Assembly (NCBI RefSeq): GCF_020216065.1
Contig: NZ_JAIWNA010000002.1
Span: 558,001-622,000 of the forward strand
DNA length: 64,000 nt
DNA from: Nocardia rosealba
GTDB taxonomy: Bacteria > Actinomycetota > Actinomycetes > Mycobacteriales > Mycobacteriaceae
Direction of reading: 5' to 3'
Positions 57,273-64,000 of the stretch are shown in pieces. How positions within the stretch are numbered: position 1 is the first letter of the stretch; each line of letters begins with the position of its first letter. The translations under genes were made by a program, and so were the position numbers. The notes beneath the pieces were generated by a model. It saw nothing but the letters and a program-made list of their open reading frames with translations. It did not search any database and had not been told where the DNA came from.

Positions 57273-57898
57273 TCCGCGTACTACTCGCCGACGACCAACG
57301 CCTGATCCGGGCCGGACTGCGGATGCTCATCGAAGACACCGACGACATCGCCGTCGCCGGAGAGGCCGCCGACGGCGTCGAAGCGGTCCGCCTGTACACC
57401 GAACTACGTCCCGACCTGGTGATCATGGACCTGCGCATGCCAGGCCTCGACGGCATAGGCGCCACCCGGCAGATTCTCGCCACCGACCCCCGGTCGAAGG
57501 TCCTGGTGCTGACCACCTTCGACGACGACGAACACCTGTTTCCGGCCCTGTCCGCAGGCGCCACAGGCTATTTCGTGAAAGACACCGACCCCACCGTCCT
57601 CCTCGACGCCATCCGCCGCACCGTCGAAGGCGACCTCCTCTTCTCACCCACCCTGCTCCGCAGGCTCATCACCCGAGCACTGACAACCCCGCCCGAAACC
57701 CCTTCACCCCCACCCGATCTCACCGCCCGCGAACGCGACGTTCTGCACCTGGTAGCCGAAGGCCACGGCAACCAGGAAATCGCCGACCGCCTCCACCTCG
57801 GCGTGAGCACCGTCAAAACCCACATCACCAACCTGCTCGACAAAACCGGCACCGACAACCGCGTCCGCCTCGCGGTCTACGCCTCCAAAATGGGCTGA
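57269..57898 (+). CDS. NarL/LuxR-type response regulator
   Basis: The 209-residue protein has a receiver domain ([13 protein letters not shown], phospho-Asp54 in VIMDLRMPGLDG, Thr in VLTTFDDDEH, Lys in YFVKDTDP). The C-terminal LuxR helix-turn-helix is LTARERDVLHLVAEGHGNQE, then IADRLHLGVSTVKTHITNLL. It pairs with the upstream kinase. No clear target operon follows; the next gene is convergent. Confidence 0.95.
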   Translation: MIRVLLADDQRLIRAGLRMLIEDTDDIAVAGEAADGVEAVRLYTELRPDLVIMDLRMPGLDGIGATRQILATDPRSKVLVLTTFDDDEHLFPALSAGATGYFVKDTDPTVLLDAIRRTVEGDLLFSPTLLRRLITRALTTPPETPSPPPDLTARERDVLHLVAEGHGNQEIADRLHLGVSTVKTHITNLLDKTGTDNRVRLAVYASKMG

Positions 57899-58082
57899 CC
57901 TGCGCTACCCACAATGCTCAGAACGGAGATCGGGACCTCCAGTATCGGCGGGCGGGCGACAGCAACCTGACCGGTGCGAAAAACTGTGATCGCCCCAACC
58001 GCTCGCCGACGAAACCTTCCTGCACCTGTGGTGAGGCGCCGTCAGAGCGGGTAGTCGGCGGTCAACAGGCGGGAGACAATCC

Positions 58083-58970
58083 TTAAGGCGCGTCGAGGTC
58101 GAAGAGGTGGGCGGCGTTGTCGTGGCACACCTTTCGGAGCCAGTCGGGGCCGAGGTCGAGGCGTTCGAGGGCGGCGACTGCCTCGGCGTACGGGTAGGGG
58201 ATGTTGGGGAAGTCGCTGCCGAAAAGGATGCGGGGGCCGAAGGCGAGGAGACGGTCGCGTTGGTCGGCGGGGAAGGGGGCGCCTGCTTCGCTGAAGTCGG
58301 TCCAGACCATGGTGGTGTCGAGGTAGAGCCGGGGGTATTGCTCGGCGAGATCGAGGAACTCGCGGTATTCGGGGGTGCCCATGTGGGCGATGATCAAGCA
58401 CAGGGCGGGGAAGCGACGCAGGAGTTCGGCGATGGGGGCGGGGCCGGTGAACTCGCCGGGGGCGGGGCCCGAACCACAGTGGATGAGGACAGGGACGCCG
58501 CTGTCGGCGAGGATCGACCAGACCGGGTCGAGTAGCGGGTCGAGCGGGGAGAACCCGCCGACCTGGATGTGCACCTTGAAGATTCGCGCACCGCGCTCGA
58601 TCGCCTCGGCCACATAGCGTGGTGCGTCGGGTTCGGGGTAGAAGGTTGCGGTGTGCAGGCAATCGGGGGTACGGGCGGCGAACTCGGCGGTCCACTCGTT
58701 GAGCCACTCACCCATATTCGGTTTGTGCGGGTACACCAAGGAGGTGAACGCACGAACACCGAAGTCGCGCAACGTTTTCAGACGCACCTGTTCGTCGTCG
58801 CGATAGGTGATCGGCCAGGGGCGGCCGGTGAGGGGGCCGGCCGTGTCGAAGTAGGCCCACACCTTGCGCATCACCTGATCGGGCATGAAGTGGGTGTGCA
58901 CGTCGACGATCGCGGGAAGCTCCAGCCTGCGGCGGAAATCGGCGAGATAGGTGACGGTGTCGATGGTCAT
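58083..58970 (-). CDS. Amidohydrolase-2 family metal-dependent hydrolase
   Basis: The 295-residue protein (ATG 58970) has the amidohydrolase_2 barrel: metal site DVHTHFMPDQ near 22-31, KVHIQVGGFSPLDP, LIHCGSG, AHMGTPEYREFLDLA and LFGSDFPNIPYPYAEAV with the catalytic Asp. The family includes decarboxylases such as ACMSD and simple hydrolases. The start overlaps the nucleoside hydrolase stop (ATGA), so the pair likely acts in the same route, perhaps breakdown of a nucleoside base or derivative. The exact substrate is unknown. Confidence 0.85.
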   Translation of the reverse strand: MTIDTVTYLADFRRRLELPAIVDVHTHFMPDQVMRKVWAYFDTAGPLTGRPWPITYRDDEQVRLKTLRDFGVRAFTSLVYPHKPNMGEWLNEWTAEFAARTPDCLHTATFYPEPDAPRYVAEAIERGARIFKVHIQVGGFSPLDPLLDPVWSILADSGVPVLIHCGSGPAPGEFTGPAPIAELLRRFPALCLIIAHMGTPEYREFLDLAEQYPRLYLDTTMVWTDFSEAGAPFPADQRDRLLAFGPRILFGSDFPNIPYPYAEAVAALERLDLGPDWLRKVCHDNAAHLFDLDAP

Positions 58971-60007
58971 GAGTGCTCCGGGTACAGGCGTCGCGCGAAC
59001 GCTCCGACGCGGGTGACGAGACGGTCGAAGAACACGGCAGGGTCGGTGCCGATCACTATGTCGGCGTTGGGTTCCCGGCCCCACATGCCCGCCCAGTCGG
59101 CGACGGTCGTGGCCCGGGTGATGGTGCCGGCCAGCTCCACGTCCACGGTCGCGGGCCTGGTGGTCGCCAGGGTGGGGTCGAGCGCGACGGCGGCGGCGAA
59201 CGGGTCGTGCATGTGCGCGAGGTACCCCAGGTCGTACTGGTGGTGGAAGTCGAAATAGAAACGCACCGCGTCGGTGAGGTACCGCACGATCGGATTGGTT
59301 GCGGCCGAACGCCATTCGGCCGGATGACCCGCCGCGACCAGATCCGGCGAGGTACTACCCGCGGCCTCGGCCAGCAGGACGAGATGCTCGGGCCGCATCT
59401 CGATTCTCTCGGTGATGTCGAGCGCGCACACCAGCGGGCGACGATCCGGTGGCGCGGCGGAGAAGGCGTCGAACACCTCCTTGGCCGCTTCCGGATCGAC
59501 GTGGATGTTCCACTCGTTGGTCGGCGTCGTATTGCCGGGGTGATTGAACGCCCCACCCATCACGACCAGCCTGCGCAACAACCGGGGCAGCTCGGGTTCC
59601 ATCCGCAAGGCCAACGCCAGGTTGGTGAGCGGGCCGGTGCACAACCCGATCGCCGCACCGGGATTCGCGCGCGCCAGCTCCACCCACATCCGCGCCGCCG
59701 ACCGCTCCGAAACCTCGCGTGGCGACAGCGGCAGGACCGCGTACCCGAGTCCCTGCGGACCGTGCGTGTCCTCGGTGGTGCGCAGCGGTATCGCCAGCGG
59801 CTCGGCCGCGCCTAGTGCCACTTCGATTTCGGGTGCCCGGCCGAGATCCAGCACGGCGAGCGTATTGGCCGCCACCTGCGCGGCAGGCACATTGCCCGCC
59901 GTGGCCGCGATCCCGAGGATCTCGGCCTCCGGTGAGGCGAGCAGATAGAGCATGGCCAGGGAGTCGTCGATTCCGGTATCGACGTCGAGGATGATCGGCT
60001 GCGCCAC
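58967..60007 (-). CDS. Inosine-uridine preferring nucleoside hydrolase family
   Basis: I place the start at GTG 60007, which gives AQPIILDVDTGIDDSLAMLY at the N-terminus and 346 residues. The DVDTGIDD Asp cluster binds the catalytic calcium. Further conserved parts are TGPLTNLALALR, VVMGGAFNHPGNTTPTNEWN with the WNIHVDPEAA loop, and a final HDPFAAAVALDP with the metal-binding His-Asp. The enzyme cleaves N-glycosidic bonds of nucleosides to base and ribose. Co-translated with an amidohydrolase, an unusual pairing. Confidence 0.92.
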   Translation of the reverse strand: MAQPIILDVDTGIDDSLAMLYLLASPEAEILGIAATAGNVPAAQVAANTLAVLDLGRAPEIEVALGAAEPLAIPLRTTEDTHGPQGLGYAVLPLSPREVSERSAARMWVELARANPGAAIGLCTGPLTNLALALRMEPELPRLLRRLVVMGGAFNHPGNTTPTNEWNIHVDPEAAKEVFDAFSAAPPDRRPLVCALDITERIEMRPEHLVLLAEAAGSTSPDLVAAGHPAEWRSAATNPIVRYLTDAVRFYFDFHHQYDLGYLAHMHDPFAAAVALDPTLATTRPATVDVELAGTITRATTVADWAGMWGREPNADIVIGTDPAVFFDRLVTRVGAFARRLYPEHS

Positions 60008-60034
60008 GTTTCGAGAGTAACCAGGCGCCCGCAC

Positions 60035-61246
60035 TCAGTAGCGCGGCAGGGCGAAGTCCTCGTTGTCGGCGAAGAACAGCTTCGCGGTGATCGGGCGCAT
60101 CGGCCGCGATGTCAGCAGCCGCACACTGACCCGCATCAGCCGGGTCATCAGGGCACTGCGCGGAACCATCATGTCGATGCCGCCACCAGGAATCTCCTTG
60201 GCCTTGGATAGGAATGGGGTGATCGCGTCCTGGTAGCGGCGCAGTGCCGCAGGCAGATCATGCGGAGTGGCGGCGATCTCGGCGGCCAGCACATACCCGC
60301 CGACGATCGCCATCGCGGTACCCATGCCCGTCAGCGGAGAACCGCAATACCCGGCGTCGCCGACCAGCGTGACCCGGCCGACGGCCAGTTCGGGCACGTC
60401 GACGCGGGCGAGGTCGTCGAAGTAGAAGTCCGGCGTCGTCTCCATCGCGGCCAGGATCTCCGGGGCCCGCCAGCCCGCGTCACGCAGGGCTCCTCGCAGG
60501 AGCGCGCGTTGGGCTTCGGGGTCGCGGCGCAGGGCGGGATCGATGTCGGTGCGCACCATGATGATGGCCTTCGCGGTGGCAGGGTCACCGTCGGGCCGGA
60601 TGCCGAGCATCGCTCCGGGCAGCAGGCGCATGGCGAACCAACCGGGTTCGGCGTCGGCGGGGGTCGGCATCGTGAAGAACGCGCCGTAGGCGCCGAGGTT
60701 GGTGACGAACCGGTCTTCCGGGCCGAACACCAGGCGGCGGGTCGCCGAATGCACACCGTCGGCGCCGATCACCAGATCGAAGCGCCCGGTCGCGCCCGAG
60801 GCGAAGGTGACCTCGACGCCGGTGTCGTCCTGCTCGACGCGCTCGATCCAGTCACCGTATCGGTAGTCGAGGTGACCGTCGTCGGCTGCGGTCACCGCGT
60901 CGAGCAATACCTGATTGAGATCGCCACGGGTGATCTCGATGTCGGCGACGGCGCCCTTGCCGTCGAAGTCCTCCATCGCCATACGGGCATAGACCCGGCC
61001 GTCACCGTCGACGTAGGCCATACCGCGTTCGTCGAGCTGGTACTTGCGGATGCCCTCCATCAGCCCCATGCGTTCGACCGCTTCCTTGCTCGGTCCGCGC
61101 AGATCCACCGCCTGCCCGCCGGGCCGGGGGACCGCCGCCCGTTCCACGACCGTGGTGCGAATGCCCTTGCGCAGCAACTGGAGTGCGACCGTGTTGCCCG
61201 CGATGCCGCCGCCGGCGACCAGAACGTGCAGTGCAGTGGTGGTCAT
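60035..61246 (-). CDS. FAD-dependent monooxygenase (PHBH/TetX-like group)
   Basis: The 403-residue protein has the class A flavoprotein monooxygenase features: LVAGGGIAGNTVALQLLRKG near the N-terminus (FAD ADP loop), IGADGVHSATR (DG motif) and VGDAGYCGSPLTGMGTAMA (ribityl-binding GD motif). Length about 400 and the MVPRSALMTRLMRVSVRLLT C-terminus fit the drug-inactivating and secondary-metabolite group of FAD monooxygenases. It is divergent from a TetR gene with two operator-like repeats in the 108-nt gap, suggesting inducible detoxification. Confidence 0.9.
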   Translation of the reverse strand: MTTTALHVLVAGGGIAGNTVALQLLRKGIRTTVVERAAVPRPGGQAVDLRGPSKEAVERMGLMEGIRKYQLDERGMAYVDGDGRVYARMAMEDFDGKGAVADIEITRGDLNQVLLDAVTAADDGHLDYRYGDWIERVEQDDTGVEVTFASGATGRFDLVIGADGVHSATRRLVFGPEDRFVTNLGAYGAFFTMPTPADAEPGWFAMRLLPGAMLGIRPDGDPATAKAIIMVRTDIDPALRRDPEAQRALLRGALRDAGWRAPEILAAMETTPDFYFDDLARVDVPELAVGRVTLVGDAGYCGSPLTGMGTAMAIVGGYVLAAEIAATPHDLPAALRRYQDAITPFLSKAKEIPGGGIDMMVPRSALMTRLMRVSVRLLTSRPMRPITAKLFFADNEDFALPRY

Positions 61247-61279
61247 AGTATGTCCGCCTCGAGAAGTTGAACGAATGTC

Positions 61280-61331
61280 TTAGACCAATGTCTAACAGAG
61301 GTTTGCACGGATGTCTAGTACAAATGTCTAA
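61280..61331. promoter_or_regulatory. Two operator-like repeats between monooxygenase and TetR gene
   Basis: TTAGAC-CAAT-GTCTAA (61280-61295) is a perfect inverted repeat; a second related copy TAGTACAAATGTCTAA lies at 61316-61331. ATGTCT occurs four times in this gap, two pairs with 13-base spacing. Positional inference: binding sites of the divergent TetR regulator. Confidence 0.7.
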
Positions 61332-61354
61332 GACGGTCGGGTAGTCTCGCCGTC

Positions 61355-61924
61355 ATGGGCAACCGAGAAGATCTGCTGGCCGGGGCGCGCAAAGTGATCA
61401 TGGAGCGCGGGGTGGCCAAGGCGACCGCACGCGATATCGCCGCCGCCGCCGGGGTGAGCCTGGCCGCCATCGGCTATCACTTCGGCTCCAAGGATCGTCT
61501 GGTCACCGAGGCGCTCAGTGAGGCGCTCGGCGACGCGCTGGGGGAGGGGATGCGCGGACTCATCGAGGAGGGTGCGGGCGGCTCACCGCTGTCCGGTCTC
61601 GCCCGCCTGTGGAACGGCATGCCTGCGGTCTTCGCCGACAACCACGAGGCGATGCTGGCCAGTCTCGAGAACATCGTTCGCATCGTGCGCTCCGAGGAAG
61701 CGCGCTCCCAGCTCGGCGACCAGCTCGACGAGGCCTACCGTGATCTGGCGGCCGATCTCCGGGCCGCCCATCCCGACCTCGACGAAGCGCAGGCCGAAGC
61801 CATCGGCCGCCTGTATTTCGTCCTCGCGCAGGGCCTCGGTGTGCTGTGGCTGTTGAAACCCGGCGAAACTCTTCTCGACGGCGACCAGCTGTCGACCGCC
61901 GTGCGTGCCCTCGCAGGCAGCTGA
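61355..61924 (+). CDS. TetR-family regulator (divergent from monooxygenase)
   Basis: The 189-residue protein begins at ATG 61355. Its helix-turn-helix region is AGARKVIMERGVAKATARDI, then AAAAGVSLAAIGYHFGSKDRL. The ligand domain is all helical and ends with LLDGDQLSTAVRALAGS. It probably represses the divergent FAD monooxygenase and itself through the ATGTCT repeats. The thioesterase follows 16 nt downstream on the same strand and may be in the same transcript. Confidence 0.92.
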   Translation: MGNREDLLAGARKVIMERGVAKATARDIAAAAGVSLAAIGYHFGSKDRLVTEALSEALGDALGEGMRGLIEEGAGGSPLSGLARLWNGMPAVFADNHEAMLASLENIVRIVRSEEARSQLGDQLDEAYRDLAADLRAAHPDLDEAQAEAIGRLYFVLAQGLGVLWLLKPGETLLDGDQLSTAVRALAGS

Positions 61925-61940
61925 CCGGGGAAAGGGAACA

Positions 61941-62693
61941 GTGCGAGTGAACACTGCTGCAACGCAATGGATTCGGGCTCTACGTCTCGATGCGGCCCGG
62001 CGCAGGCAGTTGGTCTGCCTACCGCCCGGTGGTGCGTCCGCCGCGTTCTATCGTGACCTCGCCCGCCACCTCGGTCCCGGCATCGAGGTCCTCGCCGCGC
62101 AGTACCCGGGGCGCCAGGACCGCTTCGGCGACCCGCTCATCACCGACCTGCACGAGCTGGCCGATCGCATCGCCGCCGATCTGCTGCGGCAGCCACCCGC
62201 TCCGCGTGCCCTGTTCGGTCACAGCATGGGCGCCACCGTCGCCTACGAGGTGGCGCGGCGACTCGCGGCCGGCGGGCAACCGGTGCTGGAACTGATCGTC
62301 TCCGGCCGTCCCGCGCCGGATTTCGTCGAGACGGGACTCCTGCACAAGGCCTCCGACGCCGACCTCATCGACAACCTCGAGCGCCTGGCCGCCGATCCGG
62401 TGCCGGTGCGGCTGCTGCGCACCGAGCCGAGCCTGGCCGACCTGGTTCTACCCGGTGTCCGGGCCGATTACCAGGCCGTCGAGACCTATCGCCACCGGCC
62501 GGGCCCGGTTCTCGATTGCCCGGTGGCCGCCTTCGTCAGCACCGAGGATCCCACCACGAGCCGAGCTCAGGCCGAGCAGTGGCAGACGGTGACCGATGGA
62601 CCGTTCAGCCTGCACACCTTCCCCGGCGGGCACTTCTACTTCGACGGCGATCCCGGCGCGGTCGCCGAGCAGCTCACGCGGTGTCTGACGTGA
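61941..62693 (+). CDS. Type II thioesterase (polyketide/NRPS editing type)
   Basis: From GTG 61941 (AAGGGA upstream) the product has 250 residues. It has the type II thioesterase opening LVCLPPGGASAAFYRDLARH, the YPGRQDRFGDP segment, the nucleophile Ser95 in FGHSMGATVAYEVAR and the C-terminal catalytic His in FPGGHFYF. Such enzymes remove aberrant acyl groups from carrier proteins of PKS or NRPS systems. It is not next to a PKS here; the polyketide genes lie 50 kb away in the window. Confidence 0.9.
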   Translation: MRVNTAATQWIRALRLDAARRRQLVCLPPGGASAAFYRDLARHLGPGIEVLAAQYPGRQDRFGDPLITDLHELADRIAADLLRQPPAPRALFGHSMGATVAYEVARRLAAGGQPVLELIVSGRPAPDFVETGLLHKASDADLIDNLERLAADPVPVRLLRTEPSLADLVLPGVRADYQAVETYRHRPGPVLDCPVAAFVSTEDPTTSRAQAEQWQTVTDGPFSLHTFPGGHFYFDGDPGAVAEQLTRCLT

Positions 62694-63048
62694 ACGAGCG
62701 GTGGTGCAGACGCAGGTAGCCGAGCCAGGAGACCAGGACGGCGGTCGCGGCCACGGCCCGGACCAGTCCGAGGGCGCTGTCGGGATAGATCACGCCGGTG
62801 AGGTAATGGTCGATGAAGCCGGCTTCAGGGAGGCCGGAAACGCCCGCGCGGGCGCGGGCCCAGTTCTCGGCGTAGGTCAGGGGACAGTCGAAACCGATGA
62901 GGATGGTGCCGAAACCCCAGGACGCGGCGAGCAGGTGAGCCCCGATGGTGCGCGGCCACCGCCACGCCACGAAACCGCCGGCGACCACGTACGCGATGAA
63001 CGCGACGTGGGTGACGGCGATCAGATCGGCCAACACCCGGAACGGCAC
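62674..63048 (-). CDS. DUF2784 membrane protein
   Basis: The 124-residue protein (GTG 63048) has three or four hydrophobic helices and the DUF2784 pattern: LADLIAVTHVAFIAYVVAGG, then WRWPRTIGAHLLAASWGFGT, GFDCPLTYAENWARARAG and DHYLTGVIYP. It overlaps the thioesterase 3' end by 20 nt on the opposite strand. Function unknown. Confidence 0.9.
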   Translation of the reverse strand: MPFRVLADLIAVTHVAFIAYVVAGGFVAWRWPRTIGAHLLAASWGFGTILIGFDCPLTYAENWARARAGVSGLPEAGFIDHYLTGVIYPDSALGLVRAVAATAVLVSWLGYLRLHHRSFTSDTA

Positions 63049-63119
63049 ATATCCAGATTAAGCGGCCGCCCGCCGATCGGAATCATGATCAACATTCCGG
63101 TTCGGCATCGACCAGGTGA

Positions 63120-64000
63120 TCACCAGGGTGACGGCCGGTAGTCCTTCAGGAAGCATCCGTAGAGGTCGACGCCATTCTCGCCCTGCACGATCGGGTCGTA
63201 GACGCGGGCGGCGCCGTCGACCAGATCGAGGGGTGCGTGGAAGCCCTCCTCGGCCAGGCGGACCTTGGTGTAGTGCGGACGTTCGTCGGTGATCCACCCG
63301 GTGTCGACCGCGGTCATCAGGATCGAATCGGACTCGAACATCTCGAGCGCGCTGGTGCGGGTGAGCATGTTCAACGCGGCCTTGGCCATGTTCGTGTGCG
63401 GGTGACCGGGGCCCTTGTAGCCGCGACTGAACTGGCCTTCCATCGCCGACACGTTCACCACGTACTTGCGCCTGCCCGGCGCCGCCGCCATCGCCGGCCG
63501 CAACCGCGACACCAGGATGAACGGTGCCACCGAATTGCACAGTTGCACCTCGAGCAGTTCGGTGGCGTCCACCTCGCCGACGGTCTGCACCCAACTGTTG
63601 GTGTGCGCCAGATCGGGCACGAGCCCACCGGCGTCGATGGCCACGCCCGCCGCGATCCGCTCCGGCGTCGCCGAACCCGCGACCAAGGCCAGTTCGGCCA
63701 CGTCGACGGCCGACAACGACGGTGTGAGCGAGGCGGTGAGCGCCGTCGGATGCGCCTGCATCGTCTTGCCGAAGGTGACCATCTCCGGCAGCATCCCGAC
63801 GGGCAGCGGCGCGGACTCGGCCTCGACCAGCGCGCTGTAGGCACCGGCCGAACGGCGAACGGTCTGGGCGGCGTTGTTGATCAGGATGTCGAGCGGGCCC
63901 TGCGCCGCGACATCGTCGGCGAGGGCGACCACCTGGGCCGGGTCACGCAGGTCGATCCCGACGATGCGCAGCCGGTGCAGCCAGTCGCCGCTGTCCTCCA
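63120..64000 (-). CDS. SDR-fold oxidoreductase-like protein, partial at right edge
   Basis: The frame runs off the right edge; about 293 residues of the C-terminal part are visible. The segment DILINNAAQTVRRSAG carries the NNAAQ motif. The serine region is YVVNVSAMEGQFSRGYKG. The place of the catalytic YxxxK reads PHTNMAKAALNMLTRTSA, so the Lys is kept but the Tyr is replaced by Thr. The C-terminal DTGWITDERPH follows the family. Such atypical long SDRs occur in bacteria and plants; catalytic activity is uncertain. The N-terminus and cofactor motif are outside the window. Confidence 0.8.
   Translation of the reverse strand, partial: EDSGDWLHRLRIVGIDLRDPAQVVALADDVAAQGPLDILINNAAQTVRRSAGAYSALVEAESAPLPVGMLPEMVTFGKTMQAHPTALTASLTPSLSAVDVAELALVAGSATPERIAAGVAIDAGGLVPDLAHTNSWVQTVGEVDATELLEVQLCNSVAPFILVSRLRPAMAAAPGRRKYVVNVSAMEGQFSRGYKGPGHPHTNMAKAALNMLTRTSALEMFESDSILMTAVDTGWITDERPHYTKVRLAEEGFHAPLDLVDGAARVYDPIVQGENGVDLYGCFLKDYRPSPW

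Noticed and set aside
1..64000. CRISPR arrays, tRNA or rRNA genes, insertion sequences
   Set aside because: No regularly spaced direct repeats, no tRNA-like cloverleaf with TTCRA motif, no rRNA stretches and no transposase-like frames were noticed.

Overview
The window is high-GC DNA with dense, often overlapping genes (ATGA/GTGA junctions), frequent GTG starts and GC-rich third positions. Its gene content suggests an actinobacterium of the mycolic-acid group, most likely Nocardia or a close relative: MMPL and DrrAB-type lipid exporters, PapA/wax-synthase-like acyltransferases, LIP-family secreted lipases, a mutAB-meaB methylmalonyl-CoA locus and a nocardiolactone-like gene set. No rRNA or tRNA was seen, so the genus is an inference.

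Layout. (1) 1-11.7 kb, minus strand: a polyketide operon with a fully reducing module (KS-AT-DH-ER-KR-ACP), a non-reducing module (KS-AT-ACP), an AfsA-type butyrolactone synthase homologue and an FAD oxidoreductase cut by the left edge. The last module should leave a beta-ketoacyl-ACP, which is the kind of donor AfsA enzymes use. (2) 11.9-16.7 kb, plus strand: an SDR, two tandem secreted lipases and a PucR-like regulator. (3) 16.8-24 kb: a patchy region with several decayed genes (a truncated antiporter, a frameshifted antiporter, a relic of the formylglycine-generating enzyme C-terminus, a SnoaL-like relic), small secreted or membrane proteins, an MFS pump and a calerythrin-like EF-hand protein. 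(4) 24.2-31.2 kb: housekeeping and accessory genes (TetR regulators, a VIT family transporter, a HEAT-repeat protein, an SDR with a divergent TetR, a lipoprotein, a 2H-like protein, and a candidate 33-residue peptide gene with its own promoter and terminator signals).

(5) 31.2-39.3 kb, minus strand: a compact operon resembling the beta-lactone/head-to-head condensation pathway (OleA-type KAS III with a Cys-less partner, OleC-like ligase, OleD-like reductase) followed by a condensation-fold acyltransferase, an MMPL exporter and a small protein. No OleB-like decarboxylase is present. (6) 40.4-46.2 kb, minus strand: two more PapA-like acyltransferases, a glycosyltransferase and a DrrAB-type ABC exporter, together a lipid glycosylation, acylation and export cassette. 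Regions 5 and 6 together look like a locus for an acylated, exported lipid.

(7) 46.4-52.6 kb: a VTT membrane protein, then mutA, mutB and meaB. (8) 52.8-64 kb: a small orphan protein with a terminator, an ArsR-SRPBCC pair with a striking palindrome over its start codon, a multicopper oxidase, a two-component system, a nucleoside hydrolase-amidohydrolase pair, a flavin monooxygenase with a divergent TetR and repeated operators, a type II thioesterase, a DUF2784 protein and an SDR-like protein cut by the right edge.
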